Source: Variovorax saccharolyticus (GTDB taxonomy: Bacteria; Pseudomonadota; Gammaproteobacteria; Burkholderiales; Burkholderiaceae_C). From it: a stretch of 64,000 bases of DNA. Shown here one piece after another: positions 1 to 9,387 of this stretch; position 1 is the stretch's first letter, and each line of letters starts with the position of its first letter. The stretch is from the NCBI RefSeq assembly GCF_030316765.1, contig NZ_JASZYT010000001.1, forward strand, positions 1,054,001-1,118,000. The letters are read 5' to 3'. The notes under the pieces were generated by a model. It was not told where the DNA came from, did no database searches, and was given only the letters and a program-made list of their open reading frames with translations. Position numbers and translations under genes: made by a program.

Positions 1-680
1 GCGCGGCGATCGCGCAGCGCCTGGCGCGCGACGGCGCCACCGTGCTGCTGCACGCCAATTCACGGCCCGAGTCGGTCGAGCAACTGGCCGCGACCATCGC
101 CGCCGCCGGCGGCAAGGCCGAGTGCGTGGTCTTCGACCTGCGCAGCGACGAGGCCGCACAGGCGGCCTGCCAACGCCTGCTCGAGGGCGGGCCGGTGCAA
201 GTCATCGTCAACAACGCCGGCGTGCACGACGACGCGGTGCTGCCGGGCATGCGGCCCGAGCAATGGCACAAGGTGATCGACGTGTCGCTCAACGGCTTCT
301 TCCGCGTGACCCAGCCCTTGCTGCTGCCGATGCTTCGCACGCGATGGGGACGGATCCTGAACATCTCCTCGGTGGCCTCGTTGACCGGCAATCGCGGCCA
401 GGTCAACTACGCGGCGGCCAAGGGCGCGCTCAACAGCGCGACCAAGGCGCTGTCGCTCGAAGTCGCCGCACGCGGCGTGACCGTGAATGCGATCGCGCCG
501 GGGATCATCGCCTCGCCGATGGCCGATGGCGTGTTCGACACGGCGATGATCAACCAGATGGTGCCCGCGAAGCGGGCCGGCACGCCTGACGAGGTTGCTT
601 CGCTGGCCGGGTTCCTGGCGAGCGACGAGGCGGCCTACATCACGGGGCAGGTGATCTCGATCAACGGCGGGATGATCTGA
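1..680 (+). CDS. 3-oxoacyl-ACP reductase, ApeQ/FabG type (5' partial)
   Basis: This is a short-chain dehydrogenase/reductase that would reduce the 3-keto group of an ACP-bound acyl chain with NADPH. The reading frame is open from base 3, so the N-terminal glycine-rich cofactor loop lies outside the window. Visible features are the NNAG motif, the catalytic Ser in ISSVAS and the NYAAAK Tyr/Lys pair. The stretch GNRGQVNYAAAKG and the C-terminus QVISINGGM resemble the aryl-polyene reductase ApeQ more than housekeeping FabG. The converging genes on the other side of the repeat region also fit an aryl-polyene cluster. The family is certain; the pathway is inferred. Confidence 0.85.
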   Translation, partial: AAIAQRLARDGATVLLHANSRPESVEQLAATIAAAGGKAECVVFDLRSDEAAQAACQRLLEGGPVQVIVNNAGVHDDAVLPGMRPEQWHKVIDVSLNGFFRVTQPLLLPMLRTRWGRILNISSVASLTGNRGQVNYAAAKGALNSATKALSLEVAARGVTVNAIAPGIIASPMADGVFDTAMINQMVPAKRAGTPDEVASLAGFLASDEAAYITGQVISINGGMI

Positions 681-745
681 GGTCAGGCATGCCGTCTGGG
701 GCGGGCGCCCGGCACGCGGTACGGGCCGAACGACCCCACTACGCC

Positions 746-1104
746 GGCCCTTCGGGCTTCCTTGCGGTGCTCGCTTCAGGCGGGGTCCGCGCAAACTCGC
801 TTCGCTCAAACACGCGCGGCCCTGATCCGCCTGAAGCTCCGCTCCTCAGCGGCGCAGAGGGGATCGCCCGTCCCGCACCGCATGCCGGGCTCAGGGGTGT
901 GCGAACAATCCAAACTTCTCCAACGCCGATGCAACCCCAACCTGTCAGCGGTGGCGGGCGGTATGCCCTGGGCCGGCCGTTGAGGCACCGCCGAGCAGCG
1001 GAGCGGCAGGCGGATCAGGGCCGCGCGTGTTTGAGTGGAGCGCAGCGGAGCGAGTTTGCGCGGACCCCGCCTGTCGTGAGCAGCGCAGGGAAGCCCGAAG
1101 GGCC
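746..1104. repeat. long imperfect inverted repeat between convergent genes
   Basis: The arm at 746-855 is matched by the reverse complement of 985-1104. Both arms begin GGCCCTTCGGGCTTCC and share GGCGGGGTCCGCGCAAACTCGCT and then CTCAAACACGCGCGGCCCTGATCC, apart from an 11-base gap in the left arm and a few substitutions. It fills most of the 480 bp gap between the reductase (stop at 680) and the glycosyltransferase (stop at 1161). I see no credible gene here. It looks like a dispersed intergenic repeat present in two opposed copies, which could also act as a bidirectional terminator. Confidence 0.8.
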
Positions 1105-1140
1105 GGTGACGTCGGCCGGTCCAGGGCATACCGCCCGCCA
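952..1140. repeat. MITE-like element with 28 bp terminal inverted repeats
   Basis: Bases 952-979 (beginning TGGCGGGCGGTATGCC) are the reverse complement of 1113-1140 with one mismatch, and they enclose the right arm of the larger repeat. A further 10 bp pair, GGGGTGTGCG at 894-903 and its complement at 1147-1156, lies outside. The element is 189 bp and has no open frame of convincing composition. I could not identify a clear target-site duplication. It may be a small non-autonomous repeat or a nested palindrome. Confidence 0.6.
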
Positions 1141-1160
1141 TCGCCGCGCACACCCCAGGA

Positions 1161-1937
1161 TCACGCCTGAAACGGCGGCGCCCCCCGCAGCTTGCGCACC
1201 ACCAGCCCAGGCAGCCGCAGCACGAACTCGATCATCAAGCGCGTGTGCATCCAGGTCAGCAGCAGGTTGTCGCGGCCATAGCGGAAGTGAGACACCCCGC
1301 CTTCCTCGGCGGTCAGGTACTTCACCGGCGCATCGATGTTCACCGGCTTGACCCCGCGCCAGGCCAGGCGCACCACGGCTTCGGTGTCGAAATCGAAGCG
1401 GCGCATCCACGGCTGGCGAGCCATCACGGCGACCAGGTCCGCTACCGGGTACACGCGAAAGCCGTAGAGCGAATCGCCGACACCGGCGAACAGCGTTTCG
1501 AGTTGGGTCCAGCCGTTGGAAACCCGCCGGCCGCGCACCCGCAGCAACGGGGCGCTGGCATCGAAGACCGGCCTCCCGAGCACCATCGTCTCGGGCCGCG
1601 CTTCGGAGGCCCGCATGAAGTCCGGGATCAGGTCTGCCGGGTGCTGCCCGTCGGAATCCATCGTCAGAGCGTGGGTGTAGCCGGCCCGAGCGGCCTCGCG
1701 CAAGCCATGGAGCACCGCCGCGCCCTTGCCCTGGTTGTGCGGCAGGAGCCAGACCCGCAGGCCGGGGTCGTCCGCGGCCATTTGCTGGAGCCGTTCGCCG
1801 GTGCCGTCGGTGCTGCCGTCCACCACCACCCACACCGGATTCCATTGCGCGCGTGCCGCCTTGACCGTGGAGAACAGGCCTTCGCCCGTGTTGTAGCTCG
1901 GAATCAGGACAAGGTGGGTGCGCGAGACGTCTGGCAT
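1161..1937 (-). CDS. family 2 glycosyltransferase of the aryl-polyene-like cluster
   Basis: This 258-residue GT-A enzyme would transfer a nucleotide-activated sugar at the cytoplasmic face of the membrane. It shows LIPSYN at residues 11-15, the nucleotide-binding VVVDGSTDGT at 37-46 and the metal-binding MDSDGQH at 93-99, like polyprenol-phosphate sugar transferases. The hydrophobic C-terminal stretch may be membrane-associated. The ATG at 1937 is chosen because the protein then begins directly before the GT-A fold; it overlaps the upstream acyltransferase by 34 bp. GT2 and acyltransferase genes occur together in aryl-polyene and xanthomonadin clusters. Its acceptor is unknown. Confidence 0.8.
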   Translation of the reverse strand: MPDVSRTHLVLIPSYNTGEGLFSTVKAARAQWNPVWVVVDGSTDGTGERLQQMAADDPGLRVWLLPHNQGKGAAVLHGLREAARAGYTHALTMDSDGQHPADLIPDFMRASEARPETMVLGRPVFDASAPLLRVRGRRVSNGWTQLETLFAGVGDSLYGFRVYPVADLVAVMARQPWMRRFDFDTEAVVRLAWRGVKPVNIDAPVKYLTAEEGGVSHFRYGRDNLLLTWMHTRLMIEFVLRLPGLVVRKLRGAPPFQA

Positions 1938-2701
1938 GCGGGCTGCGCGTCGGGGGCGCGCTGTTCCATGGATTGGCGGTAATAGAGTTCGATCTGCTGC
2001 AGCAGCGCATTGCTGTCCTGCGAGGGTGCGAAGCGCTGTCCCAGCCGCAGCCGGAACACGATCGGCAGCGGCGGCACGCGCCACAGCGGCCAGCCCTTGG
2101 CCAGGTAGGGGGACTCGGTGTCGATGAAGACGGTCTGGATCGGTGCCTGCGCCAGCTTGGCGATCAGGGTGACGCCCGGCCTGAAGGTATTGAGCGGCGG
2201 CGTCACGGTGCGCGTGCCCTCCGGGAAGATCACCAGCTGGCCTCCGTTGCGCAGGTCTTCGACGGCCAGCCGGACCATCGTGCGCGCCGAGTCGTTGCGG
2301 ATGTAGCGTGCCAGCCGGGCGCCGGCACCCAGGAAGACATTGCGCATGAGGTCGGCCTTCATGATGCAGGCGCTGCGCGGCAGTCGCGCGACGAGCAGCA
2401 GCGCGTCGAGCATCGTCGGATGGTTGGCCACCAGGATCAGCCCGCGCTCGTCGCGCAGGGCGTCGAGGCAATCGGCATCGATGCGCATCATGCCGCTGAC
2501 CGAGGCGGCGGCCCAGAAGAAGCGATAGGCCCGGGCGATCACGCTGCGGCCGAGGGCGCGGCCGGTGGTGGCCGGCAGCAGCGGGTAGAGCAGCATCGCG
2601 ACGACGTTCCAGACCAGCGAGATGGCACCGAGCAGCACCAGCAGCGCATACAGCGGCAGCGCGAACGGGATCGCGAGTCCCAGGCGGAGCAGCCGGTTCA
2701 T
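1904..2701 (-). CDS. PlsC-type 1-acyl-glycerol-3-phosphate acyltransferase-like protein
   Basis: This 265-residue membrane-bound acyltransferase has two N-terminal hydrophobic stretches (about residues 8-42). The catalytic NHPTMLD (His94 and Asp99 of the HX4D motif) and the acceptor-binding FPEGTR (159-164) are both intact. It lies between the chorismatase (15 bp upstream) and the glycosyltransferase (overlapping by 34 bp), so the three are probably one operon. In xanthomonadin-type clusters, acyltransferases of this kind are thought to join the polyene acyl chain to a lipid or sugar acceptor. That role is inferred from context here, and an ordinary phospholipid acyltransferase cannot be excluded. 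Confidence 0.8.
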   Translation of the reverse strand: MNRLLRLGLAIPFALPLYALLVLLGAISLVWNVVAMLLYPLLPATTGRALGRSVIARAYRFFWAAASVSGMMRIDADCLDALRDERGLILVANHPTMLDALLLVARLPRSACIMKADLMRNVFLGAGARLARYIRNDSARTMVRLAVEDLRNGGQLVIFPEGTRTVTPPLNTFRPGVTLIAKLAQAPIQTVFIDTESPYLAKGWPLWRVPPLPIVFRLRLGQRFAPSQDSNALLQQIELYYRQSMEQRAPDAQPACQTSRAPTLS

Positions 2702-2716
2702 GGAAGGCCTCGACCG

Positions 2717-3748
2717 TCAGGCGCGCAGTGCGCCGCGTGCGACCGAATGGGCTTCGATCTCCACCAGCAGGTCCTGGCGGCAGATGTCGGCTTCGAGGTA
2801 GACCGCGTGGCTCACCGTGTGGGCGGCCGGCCCCAGCGCCTCTTCGAGCGCCCGCCGCACCCGGGGTGCGTCGGCGGCATGGCGCACGTAGACCACGCAG
2901 TCGAGCGCCGCCAGGTCGAAGCTGGCGCTGGTGCGCTCGTTGGCCGCCGCGATCACGGCGGCGAGGTTGCGCAGCGTTTCCTGCACCTGCGGCAGCAACT
3001 CGCCCACATGCACGGTCTCGTGGCCGACGATGCTGGCCGTGCCCGAGATGAAGAGGGCGACGTCGCCGCCGCCGATCTCGGCCAGTGCCGCACGCGAGAA
3101 GGTCGGGGCGCGCGGGCCGTAGTCGGTCGGGTAGCGGTAGGCGGAGACCTGGCGCGGGTTCTCGACCGCGAGCGGCGCGGTGCGGCCGGCCAGGAAGCGG
3201 ATGCTGAGCGCGCCCTGGTGGATGCCGAGCGCGCAGGCGGCAGGGGCGCCGTCGAAGGCGGCCTGGCCGGCGTCGACGAAAGCCTGCTGCCGGCCGGCGT
3301 TGAACTGGCGGTAGCGCTCCAGGCCGCCGCCGTCGCCGTTGATCTGCGGCAGGTAGTTCCAGATCCGCAGCAGATGGTTGCAGCCGGTGGCTGCGAGCGC
3401 CGCGAACAGATCGCGGTAGGCACGTTCGGCCAGCGCGGCGACGCCGCTGCGCTCGACGCTCTCGTCGAGATCGATGGCGCCGAGCATCCAGTGGCCGTCG
3501 CAGCGCCAGCGCACCACGCCGGTGGTGCCCGATTCGATGTGTTCGCTGGCATGCCAGACATCGGCCATCGCGGCGCCGCCGGACAGCACGCGCGCATTCA
3601 CGGTCGGCATCCAGGCCAGGCCGTCGGGGGTGCCGTAGCCGAGTGCGCCGAATGGCGACTGGCTGCTGGCGGCGAGGGCCAGGCTGTCGGCGAGGCTGAG
3701 GCGCTGCACGCGCAGGGGAGGCGCGCCTAGGGGGAGTCGTGCGGTCAT
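2717..3748 (-). CDS. xanB2: chorismatase, FkbO/Hyg5/XanB2 family (hydroxybenzoate-forming)
   Basis: This 343-residue protein belongs to the chorismatases, which split chorismate to pyruvate plus dihydroxycyclohexadiene-carboxylate or hydroxybenzoates. XanB2 makes 3- and 4-hydroxybenzoate, the latter feeding both pigment and ubiquinone synthesis. Family marks are RIWNYLPQIN at 128-137, ERYRQFNAGRQQAF at 144-157, the GTASIVGHETVH segment at 236-247 and the acidic VEIEA near the end (329-333) with a RidA-like fold. The start at 3748 matches the normal family length; the open frame runs further upstream only because stops are rare at this GC. It is the first gene of the three-gene minus-strand operon. 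The exact product type cannot be read from sequence alone. Confidence 0.85.
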   Translation of the reverse strand: MTARLPLGAPPLRVQRLSLADSLALAASSQSPFGALGYGTPDGLAWMPTVNARVLSGGAAMADVWHASEHIESGTTGVVRWRCDGHWMLGAIDLDESVERSGVAALAERAYRDLFAALAATGCNHLLRIWNYLPQINGDGGGLERYRQFNAGRQQAFVDAGQAAFDGAPAACALGIHQGALSIRFLAGRTAPLAVENPRQVSAYRYPTDYGPRAPTFSRAALAEIGGGDVALFISGTASIVGHETVHVGELLPQVQETLRNLAAVIAAANERTSASFDLAALDCVVYVRHAADAPRVRRALEEALGPAAHTVSHAVYLEADICRQDLLVEIEAHSVARGALRA

Positions 3749-3997
3749 GGGGCTTCGACGAGGTTCTCGGCGATCACGAGCACGTCGCAAGTCTTCCGTG
3801 TGGGCAAGGCGGATTCGGGATACGTCGGGAAATTGTTCATGCGCGTGGGCTTGGAGGTGGGTCGCGCAAGGGCGCATCAGCGCCGGATTATCCCAAAAAG
3901 GCGTGGTCGCTCCTGTCGGACGGGCCCGGCAGTTGCGTCCGCCGGACAGTAAACTCGCTGCCTGGATTGAAAACACAGAACTGCGAGAGATAGAGCC

Positions 3998-4723
3998 ATG
4001 GCCGGACACAGCAAATGGGCGAACATTCAGCACCGGAAGGGCCGGCAGGACGAGAAACGCGGCAAGCTCTGGACCCGCGCCATCCGTGAAATCATGGTCG
4101 CCGCGCGCACTGGCGGCGGCGATCTCGGCGCCAATCCGCGGCTGCGGCTGGCGGTCGAGAAGGCCAAGGCGGTCAATCTGCCGATCGACACGATCAAGCG
4201 CAACATCGACAAGGCCACCGGCAACCTCGAAGGCGTCAACTACGAGGAAATCCGCTACGAGGGCTACGGCATCGGCGGCGCCGCGATCATCGTCGACACC
4301 ATGACCGACAACCGCGTGCGCACGGTCGCCGAAGTACGCCATGCCTTTTCCAAGCATGGCGGCAACATGGGCACCGAAGGCTCGGTCGCGTTCCAGTTCA
4401 AGCATTGCGGCCAGCTCGTGTTCGGGCCCGGCACCAGCGAGGACAAGGTCATGGAAGTGGCACTCGAGGCCGGCGCCGAGGATGTGGTCAGCGACGACGA
4501 CGGCGCCATCGAGGTGCTGACCGCGGTTGCCGACTTCGAAGCCGTCAAGAACGCGCTTGAGGCCGCCGGCCTCAAGCCCGAGGTGGCCGAGGTCACGATG
4601 CGGGCCGAGAACACCATCGAACTCGCGGGCGAGGAAGCCGCCCGCATGCAGAAGCTGCTCGACGTCCTGGAAGACCTGGACGACGTGCAGGATGTCTATC
4701 ACAACGCAGCGCTGTCCGAATGA
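3998..4723 (+). CDS. yebC: YebC/PmpR/TACO1-family protein
   Basis: This 241-residue protein has the full-length three-domain architecture of YebC. The invariant N-terminus [18 protein letters not shown] is present, followed by the region [17 protein letters not shown]. Members have been described as DNA-binding regulators and, for one subgroup, as factors relieving ribosome stalling; the sequence does not decide between these. The 249 bp upstream, divergent from the chorismatase gene, must hold its promoter, but I found no convincing consensus. purD begins 25 bp downstream. Confidence 0.93.
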   Translation: MAGHSKWANIQHRKGRQDEKRGKLWTRAIREIMVAARTGGGDLGANPRLRLAVEKAKAVNLPIDTIKRNIDKATGNLEGVNYEEIRYEGYGIGGAAIIVDTMTDNRVRTVAEVRHAFSKHGGNMGTEGSVAFQFKHCGQLVFGPGTSEDKVMEVALEAGAEDVVSDDDGAIEVLTAVADFEAVKNALEAAGLKPEVAEVTMRAENTIELAGEEAARMQKLLDVLEDLDDVQDVYHNAALSE

Positions 4724-4748
4724 CGGTGCGGCGAACGAAAGCCCGCGA

Positions 4749-6044
4749 ATGAAGGTACTGGTGATTGGGGGCGGCGGCCGAGAGCACGCACTGGCGTGGC
4801 GACTGGCGCAGTCGCACCGTGTGAGCCGGGTCTATGTGGCGCCGGGCAACGGCGGCACCCGCTCCGACACGCGCTACGAGTGCGTCGACATCACGGCGCC
4901 GGCCGATCTCCGGGCCTGGGCCCAGCAGGAGAAGATCGGCTTGACCGTGGTCGGCCCCGAGGCGCCGCTGGCAGCCGGCGTGGTCGACGAGTTCCGGGCC
5001 CACGGCCTGCGCATCTTCGGGCCGACCCAGGCCGCGGCGCAGCTCGAGAGCTCCAAGGCCTTCTCGAAGGCCTTCATGAAGCGGCACGCGATCCCGACCG
5101 CCGAATACGAGGCCTTCACCGACGCCGCGGCGGCACATGCCTACGTCGACGCCAAGGGCGCGCCGATCGTGATCAAGGCCGACGGCCTGGCGGCCGGCAA
5201 GGGGGTGGTGGTCGCCACCACGCTGGCCGAGGCGCACGAGGCGATCGACTTCATGCTGCTCGACAACAAGTTCGGCGTCTCGCACAACGAGGGCGGGGCG
5301 CGCGTCGTGATCGAGGAGTTCCTCACGGGCGAAGAGGCCAGCTTCATCGTGCTGTGCGATGGCAAGAACGTCACGGCGCTGGCCACCAGCCAGGACCACA
5401 AGCGCCTGCTCGATGGCGACGATGGCCCCAACACCGGCGGCATGGGCGCCTATTCGCCGGCGCCGGTGGTCACGGCCGAGGTGCATGCGCGCGCGATGCG
5501 CGAGATCATCCTGCCGACCATCCGCGGCATGGAGAAAGACGGCATTCCGTACACCGGCTTCCTCTATGCCGGCCTCATGATCGATGCCAAGGGCCACCCC
5601 AAGACGCTGGAGTTCAACTGCCGCATGGGCGACCCCGAGACGCAGCCGATCATGCTGCGTCTGAAGTCCGACCTGTTCGAGGTCTTCTGGCACGCCACCG
5701 ACGGCACGCTCGACCAGGTCGAGCTCGAGTGGGACCGGCGCGTCGCGCTCGGTGTCGTGATGGCCGCCCACGGCTATCCGTTGACGCCGCGCAAGGGCGA
5801 TCGCATCACGGGCATTCCGCCCGAGGCGCCGGATGCCGTGGTGTTCCATGCCGGCACCACGCTCGACGGCGGCGAGCTCAGCACCAGCGGCGGCCGCGTG
5901 CTCTGCGTCACGGTGCTGGCCGACAGCGTCAAGCTGGCCCAGCAGCGTGCCTACGCGGTGGCCGCGCGCATCCAGTTCGATGGCGCCCAGTACCGCAAGG
6001 ACATCGGACACCGCGCAGTCCACGCGCGAAGCCCGCAGGCCTGA
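4749..6044 (+). CDS. purD: phosphoribosylamine--glycine ligase
   Basis: GAR synthetase (431 residues) joins 5-phosphoribosylamine and glycine with ATP in step two of purine synthesis, in the cytosol. The N-terminal motif [14 protein letters not shown] (3-16), GPEAPL (69-74), the ATP-grasp loop [12 protein letters not shown] (141-152), [12 protein letters not shown] and the metal-binding [12 protein letters not shown] are all present. The ATG at 4749 is preferred to longer in-frame extensions because the glycine-rich motif must sit at the N-terminus. Its stop overlaps the hemF start by one base, so the two are translationally coupled. Confidence 0.97.
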   Translation: MKVLVIGGGGREHALAWRLAQSHRVSRVYVAPGNGGTRSDTRYECVDITAPADLRAWAQQEKIGLTVVGPEAPLAAGVVDEFRAHGLRIFGPTQAAAQLESSKAFSKAFMKRHAIPTAEYEAFTDAAAAHAYVDAKGAPIVIKADGLAAGKGVVVATTLAEAHEAIDFMLLDNKFGVSHNEGGARVVIEEFLTGEEASFIVLCDGKNVTALATSQDHKRLLDGDDGPNTGGMGAYSPAPVVTAEVHARAMREIILPTIRGMEKDGIPYTGFLYAGLMIDAKGHPKTLEFNCRMGDPETQPIMLRLKSDLFEVFWHATDGTLDQVELEWDRRVALGVVMAAHGYPLTPRKGDRITGIPPEAPDAVVFHAGTTLDGGELSTSGGRVLCVTVLADSVKLAQQRAYAVAARIQFDGAQYRKDIGHRAVHARSPQA

Positions 6045-6970
6045 TGCAGGCCGGCGAAGACGCCCGACCCGAAGCGGTAGAGACCTACCTGCGAGGGTTG
6101 CAGCTGCGCATCGTCGAAGCGATCGAGGCGGCCGATGGCGGCCGCTGCATTCGCGACCCCTGGCAGAAGGAACCCGGCGAGCCGCTGCAGGGCAGCGGAC
6201 TGACCTGCATCCTCGAAGGCGGCCAGTTGTTCGAGCGCGCAGGCTGCGGCTTCTCGCAGGTGCGCGGGCCGCGGCTGCCGCCCTCGGCGACCCAGCACCG
6301 GCCCGAACTCGCCGGCGCACCCTTCGAGGCGATGGGCGTGTCGCTGGTCTTCCATCCGCGTAATCCCTACGTGCCGATCGTCCACATGAACGTGCGCATG
6401 CTGGCCGCGCTGCCAGCCGATGCAGCACCGGTGTGCTGGTTCGGCGGCGGCATGGACCTGACGCCGTGCTACGGCTTCGAGGAAGACGCGGTGCATTTCC
6501 ATCGCGCCTGCCGCGATGCGCTGGCACCGTTCGGCGACGACAAGTACCCGCGCTTCAAGACCTGGTGCGACGACTACTTCACGCTCAAGCATCGCAGCGA
6601 GCAGCGCGGCGTCGGCGGCATCTTCTTCGACGACTTCTCCGAGCCCGGCTTCGCGCAGAGCTTTGCCATGCTGCAGTCGGTCGGCGATGCCTTCCTGCCG
6701 GCCTACCTGCCGATCGTCGAACGGCGCCGCGACACGCCCTACGGCGAGCGCGAACGCGAGTTCCAGCTCTACCGGCGCGGCCGCTATGTCGAGTTCAACC
6801 TGGTCTGGGACCGCGGCACGCATTTCGGGCTGCAGTCGGGCGGACGCACCGAATCGATCCTGCTGTCGATGCCGCCGCTCGCCAGCTGGGGCTATCGGCG
6901 GGAGCCCGAACCGGGCAGCCCCGAGGCGGCGCTCCACAGCGACTTCATCGTGCGTCGCGAATGGCTCTGA
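6044..6970 (+). CDS. hemF: oxygen-dependent coproporphyrinogen-III oxidase
   Basis: The aerobic enzyme converts coproporphyrinogen III to protoporphyrinogen IX by two oxidative decarboxylations during haem synthesis. The 308-residue length is typical. Signatures seen are [27 protein letters not shown] and the C-terminal [20 protein letters not shown] region. The ATG overlaps the purD stop (TGATG), and the end overlaps nadD by 10 bp. The purD-hemF-nadD-rsfS-rlmH-maf run is a compact housekeeping operon. Confidence 0.97.
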   Translation: MQAGEDARPEAVETYLRGLQLRIVEAIEAADGGRCIRDPWQKEPGEPLQGSGLTCILEGGQLFERAGCGFSQVRGPRLPPSATQHRPELAGAPFEAMGVSLVFHPRNPYVPIVHMNVRMLAALPADAAPVCWFGGGMDLTPCYGFEEDAVHFHRACRDALAPFGDDKYPRFKTWCDDYFTLKHRSEQRGVGGIFFDDFSEPGFAQSFAMLQSVGDAFLPAYLPIVERRRDTPYGEREREFQLYRRGRYVEFNLVWDRGTHFGLQSGGRTESILLSMPPLASWGYRREPEPGSPEAALHSDFIVRREWL

Positions 6971-7581
6971 ATCCCTTGCGCGTCGGTGTCTTCGGCGGTG
7001 CCTTCGATCCGCCGCACCTCGCGCACGTGGCCCTGGTGCAGGCGGCACTGGCGCAATCGGACCTGGCCGAGCTGCGCATCTTCCCGACCGGACAGGCGTG
7101 GCACAAGGAACGTTCGTTGAGCGCCGCCGAAGACCGCCTCGCGATGGCGCGGCTGGCCTTCGAGGGCATCCCCGGTGCAGTGGTCGACGCCCGCGAGATC
7201 CTGCGCCCCGGCCCCACCTACACGCTCGATACGCTGCGGGAGCTGCAGCAGGAGCATCCCGCGGTTCAGCTGGTGCTGATCGTGGGCGCGGACCAGGCCT
7301 TGTCGCTGCCGCGCTGGCACGGATTCGAGGCCATCCTGGCGACCGCTATAATTTCGGTAGCAAATCGCGCAATGTCCACGGGCCCTTCCGGCCCATTCAA
7401 CCCCGGAATGCTGGCATCCCTGCCGTCCGGCGCGCGATTCGAGCAACTCCAAATCCAGCCGATGGACACCAGCGCGACCGATATCCGGGCGCGCGCTGCG
7501 CGTGGCGAGGACCTCCGTGGTCTGGTTCCGGCGGCGGTTGCACGCTATATTGACAGACACCACCTCTACCGACCCGCCTGA
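6961..7581 (+). CDS. nadD: nicotinate-nucleotide adenylyltransferase
   Basis: NadD (206 residues) adenylates nicotinate mononucleotide to deamido-NAD. The nucleotidyltransferase motif [15 protein letters not shown] near the N-terminus supplies the GxFxPxHxGH-type active site, and the C-terminal TSATDIRAR matches the ISSTxIR motif of the family. The start at 6961 lies inside the hemF end. The middle (about residues 125-150, containing [15 protein letters not shown]) is somewhat less typical. It is followed by rsfS with a one-base overlap, as in many bacteria. Confidence 0.93.
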   Translation: MALNPLRVGVFGGAFDPPHLAHVALVQAALAQSDLAELRIFPTGQAWHKERSLSAAEDRLAMARLAFEGIPGAVVDAREILRPGPTYTLDTLRELQQEHPAVQLVLIVGADQALSLPRWHGFEAILATAIISVANRAMSTGPSGPFNPGMLASLPSGARFEQLQIQPMDTSATDIRARAARGEDLRGLVPAAVARYIDRHHLYRPA

Positions 7582-8246
7582 TGACCACTGAAGCCGCCGC
7601 AAAAAAAGACATCCAGAAACTCCAGAGAGCCATCGTCGACGGGCTCGAGGACGTCAAGGCGCAGGACATCCAGGTTTTCGACACTGAACATCTATCGCCG
7701 CTCTTCGAGCGCGTGATCGTCGCCTCGGGCACCTCCAACCGCCAGACCAAGGCGCTGGCCTCCAGCGTGCGCGACGCGGTGCGCGATGCCGGCTTCAACA
7801 AGCCGCGGGTCGAGGGCGAGGCCAACGGCGAGTGGATCATCGTCGACTGCGGCGCAGCGGTGGCGCACATCATGCAGCCGGCAATCCGCCGCTACTACCA
7901 CCTCGAAGAGATCTGGGGCGACAAGCCGGTGCGCACCAAGCTCGGCGCCGCCAAGCCGGCAGTGGCCCAGGCCTCCGAAGAGAAGGCACCGGCCGCCAAG
8001 AAGGCGCCGACCTCGCTGCGCCGCTCCAGCGCCGCCAAGACCGCCATCCGCTCGGCCGAGCAGGCCGCCAAGGCGGAAAAGCAGAAGCCCGCCGCCAGGA
8101 AGACCGCCGCCCGCAAGACGACCGCGGCCAAGTCCCCCGTGAAGACCGTGGTGGTCAACAAGGCGCCGGCCAAGAAGGCGGCCGCCAAGAAGGCCGCGCC
8201 GGCAGCGAAGAAGGCCGCACGCAAGACGACCTCGCCGAGGTCATGA
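7581..8246 (+). CDS. rsfS: ribosomal silencing factor RsfS with long Lys/Ala-rich C-terminal tail
   Basis: RsfS binds ribosomal protein uL14 and blocks 30S-50S joining when nutrients fall. Residues 1 to about 115 form the usual domain ([25 protein letters not shown], then the [16 protein letters not shown] stretch). The remaining 105 or so residues are unusual. They are low-complexity, strongly basic and built from Lys/Ala/Arg/Thr runs such as [19 protein letters not shown], resembling histone H1-like bacterial proteins. The common RsfS length is 105-130 residues, so this protein (221) is nearly doubled. The start overlaps the nadD stop (TGATG). Confidence 0.93.
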   Translation: MTTEAAAKKDIQKLQRAIVDGLEDVKAQDIQVFDTEHLSPLFERVIVASGTSNRQTKALASSVRDAVRDAGFNKPRVEGEANGEWIIVDCGAAVAHIMQPAIRRYYHLEEIWGDKPVRTKLGAAKPAVAQASEEKAPAAKKAPTSLRRSSAAKTAIRSAEQAAKAEKQKPAARKTAARKTTAAKSPVKTVVVNKAPAKKAAAKKAAPAAKKAARKTTSPRS

Positions 8247-8710
8247 AGCTGCTGGTGGTCGCGGTCGGGCAACGCATGCCCGACTGGGCGCAGACCGCCT
8301 GGGACGACTACGCCAAGCGTTTCCCGCCCGAACTCAAGCTCGAACTGCGCGCGGTCAAGACCGAGCCGCGCGGCTCCAAGACCCTCGAGACGCTGTATGC
8401 GGCCGAGCGCGAGCGCATCGAAGGCGCGATCGCCAAGGGCATGCGCATCGTTGCGCTCGACGAGCGCGGCACGGCGCTGACCACCAAGGCGCTGGCGGCA
8501 CGGCTTCAGGCCTGGCAAGGCGAGGGCGACGACGTGGCACTGGTGATCGGCGGGCCCGACGGCCTCGACCCCGCATTCAAGGCGGCTGCGCACGAGCGCA
8601 TCCGGTTGTCCGACCTCACCCTGCCGCATGCGATGGCGCGCGTGCTGCTCGTCGAGCAGCTGTATCGCGCGTGGTCGGTCAATGCCGGCCATCCGTACCA
8701 CCGCGAATGA
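8243..8710 (+). CDS. rlmH: 23S rRNA (pseudouridine1915-N3)-methyltransferase
   Basis: RlmH is a SPOUT methyltransferase that methylates pseudouridine 1915 of helix 69 on assembled 70S ribosomes. The 155-residue size is exact for the family. The knot region shows [10 protein letters not shown] and the C-terminal [23 protein letters not shown] with the conserved YHRE end. The gene overlaps rsfS by 4 bp (ATGA), a usual bacterial pairing that joins two ribosome-directed functions. Confidence 0.97.
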   Translation: MKLLVVAVGQRMPDWAQTAWDDYAKRFPPELKLELRAVKTEPRGSKTLETLYAAERERIEGAIAKGMRIVALDERGTALTTKALAARLQAWQGEGDDVALVIGGPDGLDPAFKAAAHERIRLSDLTLPHAMARVLLVEQLYRAWSVNAGHPYHRE

Positions 8711-9321
8711 GTTCCGATTCCCCATTCATCTACCTGGCCTCGCAAAGCCCGCGCCGCGCCCAGCTGCTCGGACAACTGGGCGTGCGGCATGAACTGCTGC
8801 TGGCCACCGCCGACGAGGACGCCGAATCGCTGGAAGCCGTGCGGGCGGGCGAATCGCCGACCGCCTACGTGCAGCGCGTGACGGCGCTGAAGCTCGATGC
8901 CGCCGTGCGGCGGCGCCAGGCGCGCGGCCTGCCTGCGGCGCCTATCCTGTGCGCCGACACCACGGTGGCGATCGGCCGCACCATCCTCGGCAAGCCCGAG
9001 GACGCCGCCGATGCCGCCCGCATGCTCGCCTCGCTGGCCGGGCGCACCCACCGCGTGATGACCGCGATCGCGCTGCAGCATGGCGATCGTCGGCTGGCGA
9101 CACTGAACGTCTCGCATGTCCGCTTCGCGGCCATCGGCCCGGCGCGGATCGCCGCCTATGTCGCCAGCGGCGAACCCCTGGGCAAGGCCGGCGCCTACGG
9201 CATCCAGGGCCGTGCCGCGGCCTTCATCGAACACATCAGCGGCTCGCATTCGGGCATCATGGGCCTCCCGATGTTCGAGACCGCCGAGCTGCTGCGCCAG
9301 GCCGGCTTCGAGAGCTATTGA
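8707..9321 (+). CDS. maf: Maf-family nucleoside triphosphate pyrophosphatase (YhdE-like)
   Basis: Maf proteins hydrolyse non-canonical or modified nucleotides; the YhdE branch acts on dTTP/UTP and derivatives. This 204-residue protein has the N-terminal ASQSPRR substrate loop, the catalytic Asp in CADTTV, the GRTHRVMTA segment and GAYGIQG, which points to the YhdE rather than the YceF branch. It overlaps rlmH by 4 bp and is followed 66 bp later by rng. The maf-rng pairing is common in proteobacteria and supports the YhdE assignment. Confidence 0.92.
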   Translation: MSSDSPFIYLASQSPRRAQLLGQLGVRHELLLATADEDAESLEAVRAGESPTAYVQRVTALKLDAAVRRRQARGLPAAPILCADTTVAIGRTILGKPEDAADAARMLASLAGRTHRVMTAIALQHGDRRLATLNVSHVRFAAIGPARIAAYVASGEPLGKAGAYGIQGRAAAFIEHISGSHSGIMGLPMFETAELLRQAGFESY

Positions 9322-9387
9322 GACCTTGCGGGACAGACCAGGAAACTGCGCAGCAGTTTTTGCTCTGTCCTCAACTGACTAGAAGAA

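Noticed and set aside
689..1351. Short open frames inside the repeat region after the reductase
   Set aside because: They follow the repeat arms, differ between copies, and lack ribosome sites and protein-like composition.
3749..3997. Promoter for yebC in the divergent gap
   Set aside because: Candidate TTGCGT and TAAACT boxes are only 11 bp apart, too close for sigma-70.
2717..4702. Long open frame continuing upstream of the chorismatase start
   Set aside because: Stops are rare at this GC; the extension runs antisense through yebC and has no family resemblance.
7347..7352. TATAAT inside nadD as a promoter for rsfS
   Set aside because: It lies in coding sequence with no -35 partner; rsfS is already coupled to nadD by a one-base overlap.
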